Shown: one piece after another, positions 14,410 through 22,778 of the stretch
Numbering within the stretch: the stretch's first letter is position 1
Layout: each line of letters starts with the position of its first letter
Origin: Clostridia bacterium
GTDB taxonomy: Bacteria > Bacillota > Clostridia > Oscillospirales > CAG-272
NCBI GenBank assembly: GCA_017452475.1
Contig: JAFTMJ010000034.1
Coordinates: 1-39,166 of the forward strand
Length of the DNA stretch: 39,166 bases
Direction: 5' to 3'
Notes under the pieces: model-generated
Seen by the model: only the letters and a program-made list of their open reading frames with translations
What the model was told of the DNA's origin: nothing
Database searches by the model: none
Program-made: the position numbers and the translations under genes

Positions 14410-16785
14410 TCATTTTTTCCAAAATTCCGTAATTTCGCCCAAAAGCGCCTTGGCATTGCCGATATATTTTATGTGGTGCCAATACTCGGGCATTATTTCC
14501 TTATACTCGGGAGTGGCAAAGCGGTCGTCAATAAGCACAACCACGCCCTTTTCATCCTCGGAACGGATAACCCTGCCCGCCGCCTGCATAACCTTGTTCA
14601 TACCCGGGTAGGTGTAGGCGTAGGCATAGCCGTTTTCCCTTGTTTTATCAAAGTACTCCTTAATTATGTTCAGCTCGTTTGAAATGGTGGGCAAGCCAAC
14701 GCCCACAATTAAGGCGCCGATAAGCCTTTCGCCACGGAGGTCAATACCCTCGGAGAAGGAGCCGCCCATAACGCAAAAGCCGATAAGGGTCCCCTCCTTT
14801 TTGTCATCAAAGGAGTCAAGGAACCTGCGCTTTGCATACTCGGACATACTTTTTTCCTGCACGGTTACATTGATTTTCGGGAACTTCTCCACAAAAACAT
14901 CCTTAACCTCGGTAAGATAGGAGTATGAGGGAAAATAAACAATGTAGTTGCCTGCCCTGCCTGCGGTGGAGGCGCGGATGATATTAGCAACGGCTTGGGC
15001 GTTCTTTTTCCTGTCGTCGTACCGAGTGCTAAGGGTATCTATGGCGATCAGGCACTGCTTTTTGGGGTCAAAGGGTGACTTTAGGGAAAGGGTTTCCGTT
15101 TTGGCGCAGCCAAGCACATCGCTAAAGTACTCAAGGGGGGTAAGGGTTGCGGAAAACAGGATGGTGGAAATGCCCTTTTTCATACACGTGTCCAGCACAA
15201 ATGAGGGATCAAGGCACAAAAGCCGCACCTTAATTCCCTCCCCAACAACCTCAATGTACATTGTGAAGCGCTTGTCAAATATGTCACAAACATTCAAAAA
15301 CTTTTTCGTATCCATATAGAGCTGATGAAGCTCGTCATCATCATTGTCTCGGTTAAAGAGCTTTTTGCAAGCCATAATAAACTCGCCAAATTCATTTTCA
15401 ATGCCATCGGGGAGCTGATTATTGATGTAAAAGCCGCAGAGAGTGTCGTTAATTTCCATTTTCTCTGCCATGGCAAGAGCATAAAAATCATCGAATTTAT
15501 TTAAAATATCCACACAGGGTCCCGTCAAATACTTATTTCCGTTATACTTGGCGGCTATTTTTTCAAATGCATCCTTAGTAAGAGTTGCGGAATACATTTC
15601 CCTGGCTCTGTCGGGCAGGTTGTGGCTCTCATCAATTAGAAAAATGTACCTTGCGTCAATTGTGTCAAAGTAGCGCCTAAAGTATGCCTGCAAATCAAAC
15701 AGATAGTTATAGTCGCACACAACAAGCTCGCACCACTCGGAAAGCTCCAAGGAAAGCTCATAGGAGCAAATTGAATATTTCTTTGACACTGTGTCGATTA
15801 TTTCCTTTGTATATGTGCGGTAATTTTCCAAAAGCTCCTTTAATGCCTCGTTGATTTTGCTGTAATATTCCTTAGTTACACGGCAATGCTTTGGGTCACA
15901 CACGCGCCTTGCCCCACGGGGATAGGTGACACAGCACCTCTCCTTGGAGGAGATGTGGATTGCACGCATATCGGGAATTTGGTTGCGCATTATGTCAATG
16001 GCGTTAAGGGCGGCTAAGGCGGTGGTTGTTTTGCCTGTGAAATAAAAGATTTTGTCCGCCTCCCCTGTGCCTAAGCTCTTTAGGGCAGGATACAGGGATG
16101 CCATTGTCTTGCCTGTGCCTGTGGGCGCCTCAACCACAAGCCTTTTGTGCTGCTTTATGGCTCTAAAGGCTTCCACGATAAAGTCCCGCTGACCCTCACG
16201 GGCGCCGCCCTCAAAGGGGAAGCGAAGGCTGCTTAGCTGCTCCACGGTGTGTAGGCGCTTTTCCTTAATTATTTCCGCAAAGGGCATAAAAAGCTCCATT
16301 GTATGCTCAAAGGACATAACAAGCTCGTTTCTGTCAAGCTCCTGCGCAAACTCACGGCTTTCATCATCCCCCTCCTTGTAGAAGGTGACCCGCGCCTCGA
16401 TTGAGGGGAGCTTGAACCTTTCCGCCACTATATAGGCGGAGCAGATAGCGGTTGTAATGGCTATATCAAGGGCGCCGTTTTTAATATCGTCAAGGAAATA
16501 GGGCACGGAGTACACATGCTCAATAACATATTTTCCGTTTTCCTCCCTGACCCCCTCGGGATAGGTGTACACCACCATATTAACGCCGTGGACAATGGTG
16601 GTAAAGGAGTAGGCATCCACAATATTGGGCTTTTTGCCCCACAGCCTATGGGAGGCAACGGTTGAGCCGTTTTTATTGCCCGAAACCATACGGGCGGTTA
16701 AATCTCCACCGCGGTATGCGTAGGCGCAAAGCTCCGATGCGCTGATATATATGGAATTTGTATCTCTGTCATATATAGCGGACAT
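14410..16785 (-). CDS. DinG/Rad3-type (XPD-like) ATP-dependent DNA helicase
   Basis: 791 residues. Walker A is APTGTGKT (220-227), Walker B/DEAH box is IDESH (385-388) and motif VI is QAAGRVIRSEDEKG. Between motifs I and II lie cysteines at 285, 296, 301 and 340 (the last in ICSYE), spaced like the iron-sulfur cluster of XPD and DinG; nearby Cys284, 352 and 357 leave the exact ligands open. Residues 1-170 are an N-terminal extension I cannot assign; similar Clostridial proteins also carry one. Such helicases unwind 5'-to-3' and act in repair or in resolving R-loops and replication-transcription conflicts. It stands alone, with GGGGGTG before the ATG. DinG, YoaA and related helicases cannot be told apart here. 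Confidence 0.9.
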   Translation of the reverse strand: MSAIYDRDTNSIYISASELCAYAYRGGDLTARMVSGNKNGSTVASHRLWGKKPNIVDAYSFTTIVHGVNMVVYTYPEGVREENGKYVIEHVYSVPYFLDDIKNGALDIAITTAICSAYIVAERFKLPSIEARVTFYKEGDDESREFAQELDRNELVMSFEHTMELFMPFAEIIKEKRLHTVEQLSSLRFPFEGGAREGQRDFIVEAFRAIKQHKRLVVEAPTGTGKTMASLYPALKSLGTGEADKIFYFTGKTTTALAALNAIDIMRNQIPDMRAIHISSKERCCVTYPRGARRVCDPKHCRVTKEYYSKINEALKELLENYRTYTKEIIDTVSKKYSICSYELSLELSEWCELVVCDYNYLFDLQAYFRRYFDTIDARYIFLIDESHNLPDRAREMYSATLTKDAFEKIAAKYNGNKYLTGPCVDILNKFDDFYALAMAEKMEINDTLCGFYINNQLPDGIENEFGEFIMACKKLFNRDNDDDELHQLYMDTKKFLNVCDIFDKRFTMYIEVVGEGIKVRLLCLDPSFVLDTCMKKGISTILFSATLTPLEYFSDVLGCAKTETLSLKSPFDPKKQCLIAIDTLSTRYDDRKKNAQAVANIIRASTAGRAGNYIVYFPSYSYLTEVKDVFVEKFPKINVTVQEKSMSEYAKRRFLDSFDDKKEGTLIGFCVMGGSFSEGIDLRGERLIGALIVGVGLPTISNELNIIKEYFDKTRENGYAYAYTYPGMNKVMQAAGRVIRSEDEKGVVVLIDDRFATPEYKEIMPEYWHHIKYIGNAKALLGEITEFWKK

Positions 16786-16808
16786 CTACCCACCCCCTTT
16801 TCTGCCTA

Positions 16809-16837
16809 TTGACTTTGTAAAAATAATAATGTATAAT
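16809..16837 (+). promoter_or_regulatory. Sigma-A promoter of the zinc-ribbon gene
   Basis: TTGACT at 16809-16814, 17-base spacer, TATAAT at 16832-16837, about 59 bases before the ATG at 16896. Confidence 0.78.
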
Positions 16838-16895
16838 TTAGTATAACATAAGTTTTATATAAATGAAAGATAATTTTTTAATTGTGAGGTAAAAA

Positions 16896-17528
16896 ATGAT
16901 TATAGAGCAAAAAAAGACAACCTTGGCATACAGGTGCCCCAAGTGTGGCGGCGTGCCCACAAGTATGGTTGGCGCCTTTTCCTTAAGCGCAGAGCTTTTT
17001 AAGCTGAAATGCTCCTGTGGAGGCAGCCATATGACCGTGGAAAAGCTCCCCGAGGGTAAGCTGCGCCTAACCGTGCCCTGCCTTACCTGTCCCGATAGCC
17101 ACATTTTCAATTTAACATCGGATGTTTTCTTTAACAACAGCGTTCTTATGCTGCCCTGCTCAATTAACGGCATTGACCTTTGCTTTGTTGGTAATGAGCA
17201 AGCGGTTGCGCAAGCGGTTTCACGCTCCAATGAGGAGATTGTTAAAATGCTTGGGGACAATGCAATTGAAAGGCTGAAAAGCGAGGAAAAGCCGTATCTT
17301 ACCGACCCGCAGGTTTTGGAGATTATTACCTATGTTGTTCACGAAATGAACGATGAGGGCTGTATTTACTGCGGCTGTAACCCGGGCGAGGGTGAGTACG
17401 AATGTAATGTATACAACGACTTTGTTACTGTTAAGTGCAAAAAGTGCCACAAAAGCGCAACTATTCCGGCAGAAAGCACCATTGCCGCCCACGATTTCTT
17501 AAATGCAGACAAGCTGACCTTAAGCTAA
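16896..17528 (+). CDS. Cysteine-rich zinc-ribbon protein of unknown function
   Basis: 210 residues, cytoplasmic. Cysteines occur in pairs that look like metal ligands: CPKC (14, 17) with CSC (39, 41), CLTC (62, 65), C88 and C96, and CIYCGC (156, 159, 161) with C170 and CKKC (181, 184). This suggests at least two zinc ribbons, one at each end, around an Asn/Asp-rich middle. I know of comparable uncharacterised proteins in Clostridia but no function. GAGGT lies before the ATG. It is divergent from the DinG-like helicase, has its own promoter, and is followed by a terminator, so it is a single-gene unit. A nucleic-acid or protein-protein role is plausible but unproven. Confidence 0.82.
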   Translation: MIIEQKKTTLAYRCPKCGGVPTSMVGAFSLSAELFKLKCSCGGSHMTVEKLPEGKLRLTVPCLTCPDSHIFNLTSDVFFNNSVLMLPCSINGIDLCFVGNEQAVAQAVSRSNEEIVKMLGDNAIERLKSEEKPYLTDPQVLEIITYVVHEMNDEGCIYCGCNPGEGEYECNVYNDFVTVKCKKCHKSATIPAESTIAAHDFLNADKLTLS

Positions 17529-17543
17529 GCTAAACAACCCCTC

Positions 17544-17574
17544 CACCGCCTAATTAAATTTAGGCGGTGTTTTT
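17544..17574 (+). terminator. Rho-independent terminator after the zinc-ribbon gene
   Basis: CACCGCCTAA (17544-17553) pairs perfectly with TTAGGCGGTG (17560-17569), followed by five T. Confidence 0.92.
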
Positions 17575-17586
17575 GCAAATTTCGTA

Positions 17587-17616
17587 ACCAAAGACGGTTT
17601 TTCGACATAGTATTAT
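17587..17616 (+). promoter_or_regulatory. Possible sporulation-type (sigma-K-like) promoter
   Basis: AC at 17587-17588, 17 bases, then CATAGTATTA at 17606-17615, resembling the sigma-K pattern AC-N16/17-CATAnnnTA. No sigma-A promoter is evident in front of the small gene at 17675. A short pattern, so weak evidence. Confidence 0.3.
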
Positions 17617-17674
17617 TAACAGAGAGCGCGCGTTTGTGTAAAAAGCTCTCTAAATCTTAGTAAAGGAATTCCAT

Positions 17675-17782
17675 ATGGAGATAGGTAATACTATGAACAA
17701 CTGTTTATGCGGACTTTTTGACAACGAGTGCCTTTGGCTCATAATCTTAGCGGTTATCGTTCTCACTTGTTGCTGCCACTAA
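17675..17782 (+). CDS. 35-residue cysteine-rich single-pass membrane peptide
   Basis: Reads ATG at 17675 to TAA at 17780-17782. AAAGG at 17662-17666, eight bases upstream, supports this start; an in-frame ATG at 17693 is an alternative giving 29 residues. The order is a short head with Cys10 and Cys12 (NNCLCGLFDNEC), a hydrophobic helix (LWLIILAVIVL) and a tail CCCH. Small proteins with a CxCG head, a W-L-I-I-L helix and clustered C-terminal cysteines are scattered through sporulating Bacillota, some linked to spores or envelopes; I base this on general pattern, not a named match. It is flanked by two terminators, so it is its own transcription unit. Function unknown. Confidence 0.7.
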   Translation: MEIGNTMNNCLCGLFDNECLWLIILAVIVLTCCCH

Positions 17783-17800
17783 TTACTACCTAAAACAAAA

Positions 17801-17835
17801 ATGCTATCGCACTCATTGCGATAGCATTTTATTTT
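17801..17835 (+). terminator. Rho-independent terminator after the small peptide gene
   Basis: ATGCTATCGCA (17801-17811) pairs with TGCGATAGCAT (17817-17827) and is followed by TTTTATTTTA. Confidence 0.9.
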
Positions 17836-17841
17836 ATCTGC

Positions 17842-17871
17842 AAAAAAGGATGCCGAAGCATCCTTTTATTT
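17842..17871 (-). terminator. Terminator of the ispH/rpsA operon
   Basis: AAAAGGATGC (17844-17853) pairs with GCATCCTTTT (17858-17867), loop CGAA. The minus strand gives a T-run after the stem just beyond the ispH/S1 stop, so it ends that transcript. Confidence 0.88.
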
Positions 17872-17876
17872 TTTAA

Positions 17877-19931
17877 TTACTCAGCGTCTGCAGGAGCAGC
17901 CTCTTCAGCTACCTCTTCAACAGCCTCCTCAGCTACTTCCTCAGCAGCCTCCTCAGTTACCTCTTCAGCAGCATCCTCTTCAGTAAGAAGAGCGCGGATG
18001 GAGAGAGAAACCTTCTGCTTCTCGTCGTCAATGCCTGTAACCTGTGCATCAACAACATCGCCAACCTTTAATACATTGGCAACAGAATCAATCTTCCTGT
18101 CTGCGATTTGGCTGATATGGATAAGACCGTCAACACCGGGAACGATTTCAGCAAATGCGCCGAAGCTTGTAACGCCAACAACCTTAACGGATGCTACGCT
18201 ACCCTCTGCGTACTGGGACTTGAAGATGTTCCAAGGATTTTGGTCATCAGTCTTGTGACCCAAGGAAATTCTGTTAGCCTCCTTGTCAAAGGACTTAACG
18301 AACACCTTAATTACATCGCCAACCTTAACAACCTCGTTTGGATGCTTAAGTCTCTTCCAAGAAAGCTCGGTAATATGTACAAGACCGTCAACACCGCCCA
18401 AGTCAACAAAAGCACCGTAAGAGGTCAAGCTCTTAACAGGACCCTCAAATACCATGCCCTCCTCAAGGGATGCCCAGAATGCCTCCTTCTCAGCTGCCTT
18501 CTTTTCACGGAGAACTGCCTTAATGGAAGCTATTGCCTTCTTTCTGTCCTCCTTGATTTCAACAACCTTAACCTCCTGCTCAGTGCCTGCAAGCACGGAC
18601 ATATCGCCGTCCTTAGCAATGCCTGTCATAGAAGCGGGGATGAACACCTCAACACCGTCAATAGTAGCGATAACGCCACCCTTTGTTACCTTTGTAACCT
18701 TTGCGGTTACGATTTCGCCGCTTGCTGCCAAGTCAACAACCTTTTGCCAATTCTTAACAACATCAACCTTCTTCTTAGAAAGGATTGCGATGCCCTCAAC
18801 ATCGCTCTTGCTCATAACGGAAGCCTCAACACTGTCACCAATCTTGAAAAGCTCTGAAAGCTTAACATCGTTGGAGTCTGTAAGCTGGTCTCTGGTGATT
18901 ACGCCTGTAAGCTTATCGCCAAGGTCTAAGCTGATTTCGTTTTCGGAAATAGCCATAACTGTACCGGTAACTGTTGCTCCTACATATATTTTCGCTTTCT
19001 TTGCATACTCTTCCTCGAGCATTTGCGCAAAGTTTTCGTTTAGATTTTCCATAGTTTCTTTTACCTCCTGTATTATACTGTCAGGAGTGGAAGCCCCTGC
19101 AGTTATACCAATATTTTTTGCGTTACTGATTTCGCCAAGCAAAAGGTCACCCTTTGTCTCAATCCAGTATGTATTTGGACAGTAGCTTTTGCAAACTCGA
19201 ACAAGCTTTGAGGTGTTTGAGCTATCCCTGCCGCCGATAACCAGCATAAGGTCACAGGTGCGGGCAAGCTCCTTCGCTTCTGTCTGCCTTTTTTCAGTCA
19301 CACTACATATTGTATCAAAAATTTTTGCATTTGTACAGTATTTTTTGATAATTTTTTCACTTTTTTCCCATTCAGTCAGCTTTTGGGTGGTTTGTGCCGC
19401 CATATTAACCGCAAAATTCGACAAATCGTGACATTTTATGTACTCCTCAAGCTCTGAAGCTGTGTCAAAGGTCTCGCCCTTATTATGAACATAGCTCATA
19501 ATCGACTTAACCTCGGGATGCTCTTTCTGACCTATTAAGAAGAAGATTTCTCCTTCTTTTGAGTTTTCGTCTGCGATTTTGTGGATTTTTTTAACATACG
19601 GACAAGTACAGTCAATATAGCGGAAATTTTCGCTCTTCGCCGTACAGTTTTCAAGCTTTTCTTGTATGTCATATTCAATACCGTGCGCCCTTACCACCAC
19701 AAAAACCCGTGTGCCCTCAATTGCCATTTGGCAAAGGCGGTCAATATCATCGGGCTCTATGACGGTGACGCCATTATCCTCTAAAAATTTGTTATACTGC
19801 GCATTATGTATAAGCTTGCCAAGGGTGCAAATCACATCCCCCTTGCCCTTTTTGCGAATTAGCTCCTCAATGGTGTCCGTGGCGCGCTTAACGCCAAAGC
19901 AAAAGCCTGCGTTTTTTGCAACAGTTATCAT
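17877..19931 (-). CDS. ispH: IspH (HMBPP reductase) fused to ribosomal protein S1-type RNA-binding domains
   Basis: 684 residues. Residues 1-290 are IspH/LytB, the last enzyme of the MEP isoprenoid pathway, which reduces HMBPP to IPP/DMAPP at a [4Fe-4S] cluster. Cluster cysteines are Cys11 (GFCFGV), Cys110 (CTCPYV) and Cys209 (TICSVT), and EHPEV (137-141) sits in the active-site loop. Residues about 316-386, 405-472, 490-560 and 576-647 are four S1 domains like those of ribosomal protein S1 (RpsA); the third and fourth carry the strongest S1 pattern (SYGAFVDLGGVDGLVHI, SFGAFAEI). A Glu/Ala-rich tail of about 35 residues ends APADAE. The fusion is a known feature of Clostridia. The gene overlaps plsC by four bases. 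Confidence 0.96.
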   Translation of the reverse strand: MITVAKNAGFCFGVKRATDTIEELIRKKGKGDVICTLGKLIHNAQYNKFLEDNGVTVIEPDDIDRLCQMAIEGTRVFVVVRAHGIEYDIQEKLENCTAKSENFRYIDCTCPYVKKIHKIADENSKEGEIFFLIGQKEHPEVKSIMSYVHNKGETFDTASELEEYIKCHDLSNFAVNMAAQTTQKLTEWEKSEKIIKKYCTNAKIFDTICSVTEKRQTEAKELARTCDLMLVIGGRDSSNTSKLVRVCKSYCPNTYWIETKGDLLLGEISNAKNIGITAGASTPDSIIQEVKETMENLNENFAQMLEEEYAKKAKIYVGATVTGTVMAISENEISLDLGDKLTGVITRDQLTDSNDVKLSELFKIGDSVEASVMSKSDVEGIAILSKKKVDVVKNWQKVVDLAASGEIVTAKVTKVTKGGVIATIDGVEVFIPASMTGIAKDGDMSVLAGTEQEVKVVEIKEDRKKAIASIKAVLREKKAAEKEAFWASLEEGMVFEGPVKSLTSYGAFVDLGGVDGLVHITELSWKRLKHPNEVVKVGDVIKVFVKSFDKEANRISLGHKTDDQNPWNIFKSQYAEGSVASVKVVGVTSFGAFAEIVPGVDGLIHISQIADRKIDSVANVLKVGDVVDAQVTGIDDEKQKVSLSIRALLTEEDAAEEVTEEAAEEVAEEAVEEVAEEAAPADAE

Positions 19932-20605
19932 TTTTCCTTTGCCACCGCCTCATTTTTCTTTTTAGACTTCTTTTCCTTCTTCTTTTTTACATAAGGAGGG
20001 GTGTTATCGTAAAGGTCAACAAGCCTTGAAAAGGCATACTCGGCAATTTTTTGGTACTTTTCCTTGCCGCTTAGCTCAGGGAAAGCAATTTCCTCGGGCG
20101 GGATATACTCGCCTATGATAAACTCTGTTTTTCTGAACAGCTTCAGCTTATGCTTTCTTGTCCTTATGCAGACAGGCAAAATGCCAACGCCCGCGCGGTC
20201 CGCAAACATACCGATACCGTTCTTAATTTCCGTATCCCTTGGGTGAACATAGGGGTGGCGCGTGCCCTGTGGGAAAACACCGACGCACTCACCGCTTTTA
20301 AGAATTTCAATCGTTTTCTTAACCGCGCCCACATCTCCCCGCTTTCTGTCAACGGGAAAGGCGCCCATTGCCTTGGCAAAGCTCTTTAGGATTGGAACCT
20401 TAAAGACCTCCTTCTTTGCCATATAATGAACCTGGGTTTTCATATTGGCGGAGATAATGGTAACATCCATAAGCGCAGTATGATTACAGCACACAACATA
20501 AGGCTTGTCAAGAACCTCGTTTTCGGGGTTTATAACCCTTACCCTATATAGCTTTCTGAAAATCCAGCCGAATATCTTTTTTATTCGCCTGTAAAACTTG
20601 TTCAT
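19928..20605 (-). CDS. plsC: 1-acyl-sn-glycerol-3-phosphate acyltransferase
   Basis: 225 residues. Acyltransferase motif I is NHTALMD (Asn41-Asp47, the NHx4D catalytic pair), and the glycerol-phosphate-binding motif is FPQGTR (111-116), with Gln where FPEGTR is usual. An amphipathic, basic N-terminus (RRIKKIFGWIFRKLYR) should sit on the membrane; the C-terminal 20 residues are Lys/Glu-rich. It acylates lysophosphatidate to phosphatidate, the precursor of the CDP-diacylglycerol used by the PssA encoded at 5640. Both ends overlap neighbours by four bases (ATGA), so translation is coupled with cmk and ispH. Confidence 0.92.
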   Translation of the reverse strand: MNKFYRRIKKIFGWIFRKLYRVRVINPENEVLDKPYVVCCNHTALMDVTIISANMKTQVHYMAKKEVFKVPILKSFAKAMGAFPVDRKRGDVGAVKKTIEILKSGECVGVFPQGTRHPYVHPRDTEIKNGIGMFADRAGVGILPVCIRTRKHKLKLFRKTEFIIGEYIPPEEIAFPELSGKEKYQKIAEYAFSRLVDLYDNTPPYVKKKKEKKSKKKNEAVAKEK

Positions 20606-21267
20606 ATATTCACCTTCGTTCTTATGATTTCGATAACCTTATCTACACTGCCCTCAACATCGTAGTCGGAGTTATCGAATATAACCGCATCCTCAGCAGG
20701 CACGCAGGGCGCTGTCTTTCTTGTGGAGTCATTTTTGTCCCTCTCGATAATGTCGGCAAGCACGCCCTCAAGGGTGCAGTCTTCTCCCTTGGCGATAAGC
20801 TCAAGGTATCTCCTTTTTGCCCTTGCCTCGGGGGATGCCACCATAAACACCTTAACCTCCGCATTTGGCAAAATTACCGTACCAATATCTCGCCCGTCCA
20901 TAACAACGCTATTTTTGCTTGCAATGTCCCTTTGGGTGTTCAAAAGAAAGCTCCTTACCTCGGGAATTGCGGAAACGGCAGAGGCATACATTGCAATCTC
21001 CCCTGTGCGAATGTTGTCCCCAACCCTTTCGCCATTTAGAGTTATAACCTGCTCGCCGTCTATAAATTGCATATTAAGGTCGATTTCGGGAAGGCAGGAA
21101 ATAACACCCTCCTTATCTCCCTTGTCAATACCCTTACGCTTTACATATAAGCCGATTGTACGGTAAAGCGCCCCTGTATCAACATATATAATTCCCAGCC
21201 TCTTGGCTAACGCCTTAGCCACTGTGCTTTTGCCTGCTCCGCTTGGTCCGTCAAGTGCTATATTCAT
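20602..21267 (-). CDS. cmk: Cytidylate kinase
   Basis: 221 residues. The P-loop is GPSGAGKS (7-14), the CMP-binding region follows in YVDTGALYRTI, and the central MDGRDIGTVILPNA segment and the lid RAKRRY are diagnostic of Cmk. It phosphorylates CMP/dCMP to the diphosphates. The order cmk - plsC - ispH/rpsA with four-base overlaps is a conserved Clostridial operon. In this genome cmk may also feed CTP pools for CDP-diacylglycerol and CDP-glycerol, whose users are elsewhere in this window (inference). Confidence 0.96.
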   Translation of the reverse strand: MNIALDGPSGAGKSTVAKALAKRLGIIYVDTGALYRTIGLYVKRKGIDKGDKEGVISCLPEIDLNMQFIDGEQVITLNGERVGDNIRTGEIAMYASAVSAIPEVRSFLLNTQRDIASKNSVVMDGRDIGTVILPNAEVKVFMVASPEARAKRRYLELIAKGEDCTLEGVLADIIERDKNDSTRKTAPCVPAEDAVIFDNSDYDVEGSVDKVIEIIRTKVNI

Positions 21268-21307
21268 AATTCTTCTCCTTCAAATAGCTGTTAATTGTGC
21301 ATTTATA

Positions 21308-22549
21308 TTACTCTCCCCAGGCTGCGTGTGTGCCTGCCAAGGCGCCTGTGGAAAAGGCAATTTGCAAATTGTAGCCGCCTGTGTAGGCGTCCACATCTAT
21401 AATCTCCCCTGCAAAGTAAAGTCCCTTTACTATTTTGGACTCCATTGTGGAGGGGTTAATTTCGCTGACATTTATGCCGCCTTGGGTAATTATTGCCTCC
21501 CTTATGGGGCGGAAGCCTTTAATTTCAAGGGTTAAGCCCTTTAGGGTGTTAACAAGTGAAGCTCTTTGCTCCTTGGTTATAGAATTTACCTTTGTTAACG
21601 GGTCTATACCGCTTTCTCTTACCATAAAAGGGATTATTTTTGACGGTAAAAGACCGCCCAAGGCATTTTGAAAATCTCTGTTTAGCTGCTTGGAAAAGTC
21701 ACTTAAAATCCTGTTGTCAAGGGTTTTTGTATCAAGCGCAGGCTTAAAGTCAATTATAGCGGAGTACTTCCCCCTCTCCATTTTTGCCATATGGCAGGAG
21801 GCGGAAAGCACCAAGGGGCCGCTTAACCCAAAGTGGGTGAAAAGCATTTCCCCCATTTCCTCAAAGACTATTTTGCCGCTTTGATTGTTTTTAATTTTCA
21901 GGGTTACATTCTTTAGGGACACGCCCATAATTTCCCCTGTGTCCTTTACCGTTTCCACAGGGACTAAGGACGGCACAAGGGGCGTTACTGTGTGGCCAAG
22001 AGATTTTGCAAAGCGGTAACCGTCCCCATCCGACCCTGTCTGTGGGTAGGAGGCGCCGCCTGTTGCCAAAACCACGGAGTCAAAGGTATATTCCCCATTT
22101 TCCGTTTTCACTGTCTTGGCTAAGCCTTTTTTGTCTATGATACCCGTCACCCTTTCGTTAAGCAGAGTGGCGCCGTAGTCAAGCATACATTTTTTAAGGG
22201 CGAAAACAATATCCATCGCCTTGTCCGATACGGGAAAAACGCGCCTGCCCCTCTCTGTTTTAAGAGGAACACCAAGCCCTTCAAAAAACGCTTTTGTATC
22301 TTGAGTGTCAAGGCTGCTGAAGGCTGCGTATAAAAACTTGGGGTTTGAAATTATGTTTTTTAAAAGCTCCTGTGTGTCACAATCGTTGGTGACATTGCAC
22401 CTGCCCTTGCCTGTTATGGCAAGCTTTTTGCCCACACGGTCATTTCTTTCAAAAACGGTAACCTGCGCACCGTTTTGCAGGGCATATATGGCAGCCATCA
22501 TTCCTGCCGCCCCTGCACCGATTACCGCAACCCTTGTTTGCTCGTACAC
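21308..22549 (-). CDS. BaiN/HI0933-type NAD(P)/FAD-dependent flavoprotein
   Basis: 413 residues, starting at GTG with GGGGGTG seven bases upstream. The Rossmann dinucleotide-binding motif is VAVIGAGAAGMMAAIYAL (8-25), followed by RNDRVGKKLAITGKGRCNVTN, the HI0933/YhiN (PF03486) signature, and a C-terminal YTGGYNLQIAFSTG that closes the FAD site. Members are soluble oxidoreductases of mostly unknown substrate; BaiN acts on bile acids in some gut Clostridia, but the family is broad and the name should not be taken as function. It lies 40 bases upstream of cmk, likely in the same transcript. Confidence 0.88.
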   Translation of the reverse strand: MYEQTRVAVIGAGAAGMMAAIYALQNGAQVTVFERNDRVGKKLAITGKGRCNVTNDCDTQELLKNIISNPKFLYAAFSSLDTQDTKAFFEGLGVPLKTERGRRVFPVSDKAMDIVFALKKCMLDYGATLLNERVTGIIDKKGLAKTVKTENGEYTFDSVVLATGGASYPQTGSDGDGYRFAKSLGHTVTPLVPSLVPVETVKDTGEIMGVSLKNVTLKIKNNQSGKIVFEEMGEMLFTHFGLSGPLVLSASCHMAKMERGKYSAIIDFKPALDTKTLDNRILSDFSKQLNRDFQNALGGLLPSKIIPFMVRESGIDPLTKVNSITKEQRASLVNTLKGLTLEIKGFRPIREAIITQGGINVSEINPSTMESKIVKGLYFAGEIIDVDAYTGGYNLQIAFSTGALAGTHAAWGE

Positions 22550-22585
22550 AGATTACACCCCCCCTTGTCGTTAAACTCTCATTTT

Positions 22586-22643
22586 AATTTTGCATTCTCA
22601 ATTTTGCATTTTGCATTTGCGTTAGCATTGCATTTTGCATTCC
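22586..22643. repeat. Cluster of TTTTGCAT short repeats
   Basis: Five near copies of the 9-mer ATTTTGCAT, or its core TTGCAT, occur within 58 bases, and one more at 22770-22778. It looks like a simple, slipped-strand type repeat between the flavoprotein gene and the palindrome that follows. Confidence 0.7.
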
Positions 22644-22660
22644 ACCGCAACGCGGGGACT

Positions 22661-22759
22661 TGTCATCCTGAGGCATTGCCGAAGGATCTGGCTTGGCACG
22701 CACCAATTTTATTTTTCTGCACAGTCTAAAGACCCATTCGCTCGGCGCTCAGGGTGACA
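22661..22759. repeat. Long imperfect palindrome (miniature-element-like)
   Basis: TGTCATCCTGAG (22661-22672) can pair fully, one G-U included, with CTCAGGGTGACA (22748-22759). Further inside, GGATCT (22684-22689) nearly pairs with AGACCC (22729-22734), giving an extended hairpin of about 100 bases. A small hairpin TGACAC/GTGTCA (22755-22770) follows. Elements with a TCATCCTGAG...GAAGGATCT core occur in many gut bacteria by my recollection. There is no ORF and no T-tract, so it is not a plain terminator. Confidence 0.65.
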
Positions 22760-22778
22760 CCTCGGTGTCATTTTGCAT

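Noticed and set aside
18108..19185. Two long plus-strand frames (about 250 codons each) opposite ispH/rpsA
   Set aside because: The minus strand encodes IspH and S1 domains with all key residues; the plus frames lack similarity to any family I know and any start signal.
22661..22770. Terminator for the ABC-F or flavoprotein gene
   Set aside because: The foldback is long and has no adjoining T-run; it reads better as a repeat element.
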